In this document: positions 62,182 through 64,000 of the stretch, one piece after another | Numbering within the stretch: position 1 is the stretch's first letter | Layout: the number at the start of each line of letters is the position of its first letter | From: Ruminococcus turbiniformis | Lineage (GTDB): Bacteria > Bacillota > Clostridia > Lachnospirales > Lachnospiraceae | Assembly: GCF_020687545.1 (NCBI RefSeq) | Contig: NZ_JAJEQX010000011.1 | Span: 38,266-102,265 of the forward strand | DNA length: 64,000 nt | Direction: 5' to 3' | Notes under the pieces: model-generated | Databases searched by the model: none | Seen by the model: the letters and a program-made list of their open reading frames with translations, nothing else | What the model was told of the DNA's origin: nothing | Made by a program: the position numbers and the translations under genes

Positions 62182-63522
62182 ATGGAAAAACAGGTGATTT
62201 ATCCGGTGCTCACCAGATTTTTTGAGTCTTATCTCACTGCGAGAAATATAGAAGACACTCTGTCGATGATATCAGATGACATATACAGCGTAGGAACCGG
62301 GGATGAGGAAGTCGCATATGGAAAAGAGGAACTGAAACAGCTTCTGCAGCGGGAAATCGCAGCACTTCCCAATTCTATAGGATTCAGAATTGAAAACTAC
62401 ACGGAGAAACGTACGGGAGAGCATACATGGGAATGCTGCTGCCGCATGGAAACGATGACAGATGCGGAAACACAGGGAAAAGTCTATTACAGAACCCGGC
62501 TTACCGCAGCATTTAAGGAAGAGAACGGACGCTTTCTTGCAACGGCGTTTCATATGTCCGAGAGCAGCAGATACCAGGAAACGGAAGAGTTTTTTCCTCT
62601 GAAGTATGTGTCGGAAAATGCACGGGAACTTAATGGTACGGCTCAGCATGAGCTGGTTGATATTCTCTGCCAGATGATGCCGGGCGGGATCATAGGCGGC
62701 TACATAGAAGAAGGGTTTCCGCTCTATGTTGTGAACGATACACTGCTTGAAATGATGGGATATACTTATGACGAGTTTATCGAAGAGACCGGGGGGAATA
62801 TTGCAAACAGTTTTTATGAAAAGGACCGTGAAAGAGTGACCCGGCTTGTTATGGAGCGGCTGCGGTCAGGAAAGCAGTATGCGGTAGAGTACAGAGTCAA
62901 GAAAAAGGACGGTACTTATCTGTGGGTATACGATATCGGCCGGAAGATTGTCGCAGCAGACGGAAGAGATGCGATCATAAGCGTACTTGTCGATATTTCG
63001 GACAGTATGAAGGTGAGAAAACATCTGATGGAGGAGGCTGAGAAAGACTCCCTGACAGGAATCTACAACAGAAAAAGCGGGGAACTGATGTTTGACCGTA
63101 AAATGCGGAAGGGTGAACCCTATATATTCCTTATGATAGATCTGGATAATTTCAAGCGGGTCAACGATATCTACGGACACGAGGCGGGCGATAAAATGCT
63201 TCGTTTTACCGGGCAGCTTCTGAAAAATTCGTTTCGGCAGACGGACGTTGCCTTCCGCCTGGGCGGAGATGAGTTTGTCCTTTTTGCGCATCCGTGCAGC
63301 AGTATCGACGCAATCCGGGAAAAGGCAGAGAATATGATCAGCGCATACCAGAAGGAAGCGGAGATCCGCTATCCGCTGGCCGGGACTTCTGTGTCGATGG
63401 GCGGCGTGTATGGCACAACGGCGAAGTCCTTCTCCGATCTGTATAAAAAGGCGGACAGAGTGCTCTATGAGATTAAATACAGCAGCAAGGGCAGATGCGT
63501 TATACGTGAACTGGAATCATAA
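62182..63522 (+). CDS. Diguanylate cyclase with NTF2-like and PAS domains
   Basis: 446 residues, cytosolic. Residues 1-130 look like an NTF2/SnoaL-type ligand pocket (YPVLTRFFESYLTARNIEDTLSMISDD), 155-270 a PAS domain (GYTYDEFIEE, VEYRVKKKDGTYLWVYD), and 280-446 a GGDEF domain with LTGIYNRKSGELMF and the catalytic RLGGDEFVLF. It makes cyclic di-GMP, the molecule the upstream HD-GYP protein degrades. GGAGG precedes the ATG. Confidence 0.92.
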   Translation: MEKQVIYPVLTRFFESYLTARNIEDTLSMISDDIYSVGTGDEEVAYGKEELKQLLQREIAALPNSIGFRIENYTEKRTGEHTWECCCRMETMTDAETQGKVYYRTRLTAAFKEENGRFLATAFHMSESSRYQETEEFFPLKYVSENARELNGTAQHELVDILCQMMPGGIIGGYIEEGFPLYVVNDTLLEMMGYTYDEFIEETGGNIANSFYEKDRERVTRLVMERLRSGKQYAVEYRVKKKDGTYLWVYDIGRKIVAADGRDAIISVLVDISDSMKVRKHLMEEAEKDSLTGIYNRKSGELMFDRKMRKGEPYIFLMIDLDNFKRVNDIYGHEAGDKMLRFTGQLLKNSFRQTDVAFRLGGDEFVLFAHPCSSIDAIREKAENMISAYQKEAEIRYPLAGTSVSMGGVYGTTAKSFSDLYKKADRVLYEIKYSSKGRCVIRELES

Positions 63523-63558
63523 TGAAAAAGGGGCTGTCGGGAAATAGATAGTCCAAAT

Positions 63559-63598
63559 CAGGGGCAGATGTGACTCATACGAGTCACATCTGCCCCTG
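63559..63598 (+). repeat. Subterminal perfect hairpin of the IS
   Basis: 18-bp arms CAGGGGCAGATGTGACTC / GAGTCACATCTGCCCCTG around ATAC. In the copy at 42 kb two positions on one arm differ and both partner positions differ to match, so pairing is kept. Confidence 0.9.
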
Positions 63599-63674
63599 AA
63601 ATTTATCCTCTAAAAAGAGAAAAAGATGGCTAACGACAACCATCTTCCTCTCCGTTCCATGTTATAATGGAACT

Positions 63675-64000
63675 ATGCTAAAACAAGATTATTATAACGA
63701 TTTTTTTGAAATTGGGCAACAAAAAATTAACTTCAGTTTCTTCGAATTGAGTTTACCCGATGACGATCCAGTCTATACCCTAAAAAACGTGATGGAGGAG
63801 TTGGATTTTTCAGGCCTGCTGGCCTGTTATTCAGATAAGGGAAGAACCGGGTTTAACCCAATCATGCTGTATGCTGTTGTTACCTATGCAAACATGCGCG
63901 GAGTCCGGGCTGTTGACCGTATTGTTGACCTGTGTCAGAGAGACCTTGCATTCATCTGGCTGACCAAAGGGCAGAAACCCCAGAGGGATGTTTTTTATGA
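63675..64000 (+). CDS. IS transposase, N-terminal part (cut by window end)
   Basis: 108 complete codons. Starts MLKQDYYNDFFEIGQQKINF and is the intact counterpart of the fragment at 41685-42038. The layout (SLPDDDPVYTLKNVMEELDFSGL, GFNPIMLYAVVTYANMRGVR) is that of IS1182-type transposase N-termini. A TATAAT box lies 9 bases before the ATG. Whether the gene is complete cannot be seen. Confidence 0.85.
   Translation, partial: MLKQDYYNDFFEIGQQKINFSFFELSLPDDDPVYTLKNVMEELDFSGLLACYSDKGRTGFNPIMLYAVVTYANMRGVRAVDRIVDLCQRDLAFIWLTKGQKPQRDVFY

Larger units (their letters stand above)
63530..64000 (+). mobile_element. Second IS type, left part (runs off the window)
   Basis: Terminal repeat GGGGCTGTCGGGAAATAG followed by an 18-bp perfect palindrome (63559-63598), a second weaker hairpin at 63625-63648, and the transposase start. 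Same element as the remnant at 41688-42181. The right end is not in the window. Confidence 0.88.

Overview
The window looks like chromosome of a strictly anaerobic, gut-type Firmicute, most likely Lachnospiraceae/Clostridia. The basis is gene content: a class III (oxygen-sensitive) ribonucleotide reductase, a two-subunit iron-sulfur L-serine dehydratase, CIRCE and NrdR boxes, strong AGGAGG ribosome binding sites, several small families I associate with Lachnospiraceae, and Clostridia-type mobilizable-element pieces. I cannot name the species. Coding density is high and both strands are used.

Layout. 0-2.1 kb: 3' part of a GntP permease and a class I aldolase. 2.2-7.8 kb: acylphosphatase, proC, then nrdG, nrdD (with a fused glutaredoxin-like domain) and trxB, with two NrdR boxes before nrdD. 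8-13 kb: a small membrane protein and a PucR-like regulator, an MsmX-type ATPase, cyclophilin, a DMT exporter and a GNAT enzyme. 13-15.3 kb: htpG behind a perfect CIRCE element. 15.3-17.9 kb: an Rpn/PD-(D/E)XK gene bracketed by two 211-bp direct repeats, with a third related palindromic element nearby and a membrane-linked MerR regulator.

18.7-24.4 kb is an apparent acquired island: truncated serine recombinase and XRE regulator, then a tight operon of SBP-VWA lipoprotein, XpaC, a membrane-anchored SBP-like protein and TelA. It ends at a scar with a 41-codon remnant and the 3' part of argF. 25-32.2 kb: sdaAB/sdaAA, a four-gene ABC importer followed by a CehA-type PHP phosphoesterase, and a frameshifted TetR gene.

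32.2-42.2 kb is a mosaic of mobile DNA: a complete IS1182-type element, a mobC/oriT-like fragment cutting an EAL gene, a CheB-CheR gene without its 3' end, a nitroreductase with two MATE exporters, a conjugative-element sigma-like gene, a second oriT-like hairpin in the opposite direction and a truncated second IS.

42.2-64 kb is mostly core: a polysaccharide O-acetylation operon, rluF, ligA, a DUF1538 transporter with a tandem PII protein, a ClpX paralog, a subtilase whose catalytic serine is read as cysteine, a zinc-ribbon/11-mer repeat protein, an LspA homolog, a HAD hydrolase, tRNA-Ala(CGC), a lipoprotein, and a c-di-GMP module (hybrid kinase, HD-GYP regulator, GGDEF enzyme). The window ends inside another copy of the second IS. 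No CRISPR array or rRNA was seen.

Best candidates for undescribed biology: the Rpn gene with its bracketing palindromic repeats, the SBP-VWA/XpaC/SBP/TelA operon, the DUF1538-PII pair, and the Cys-for-Ser subtilase.
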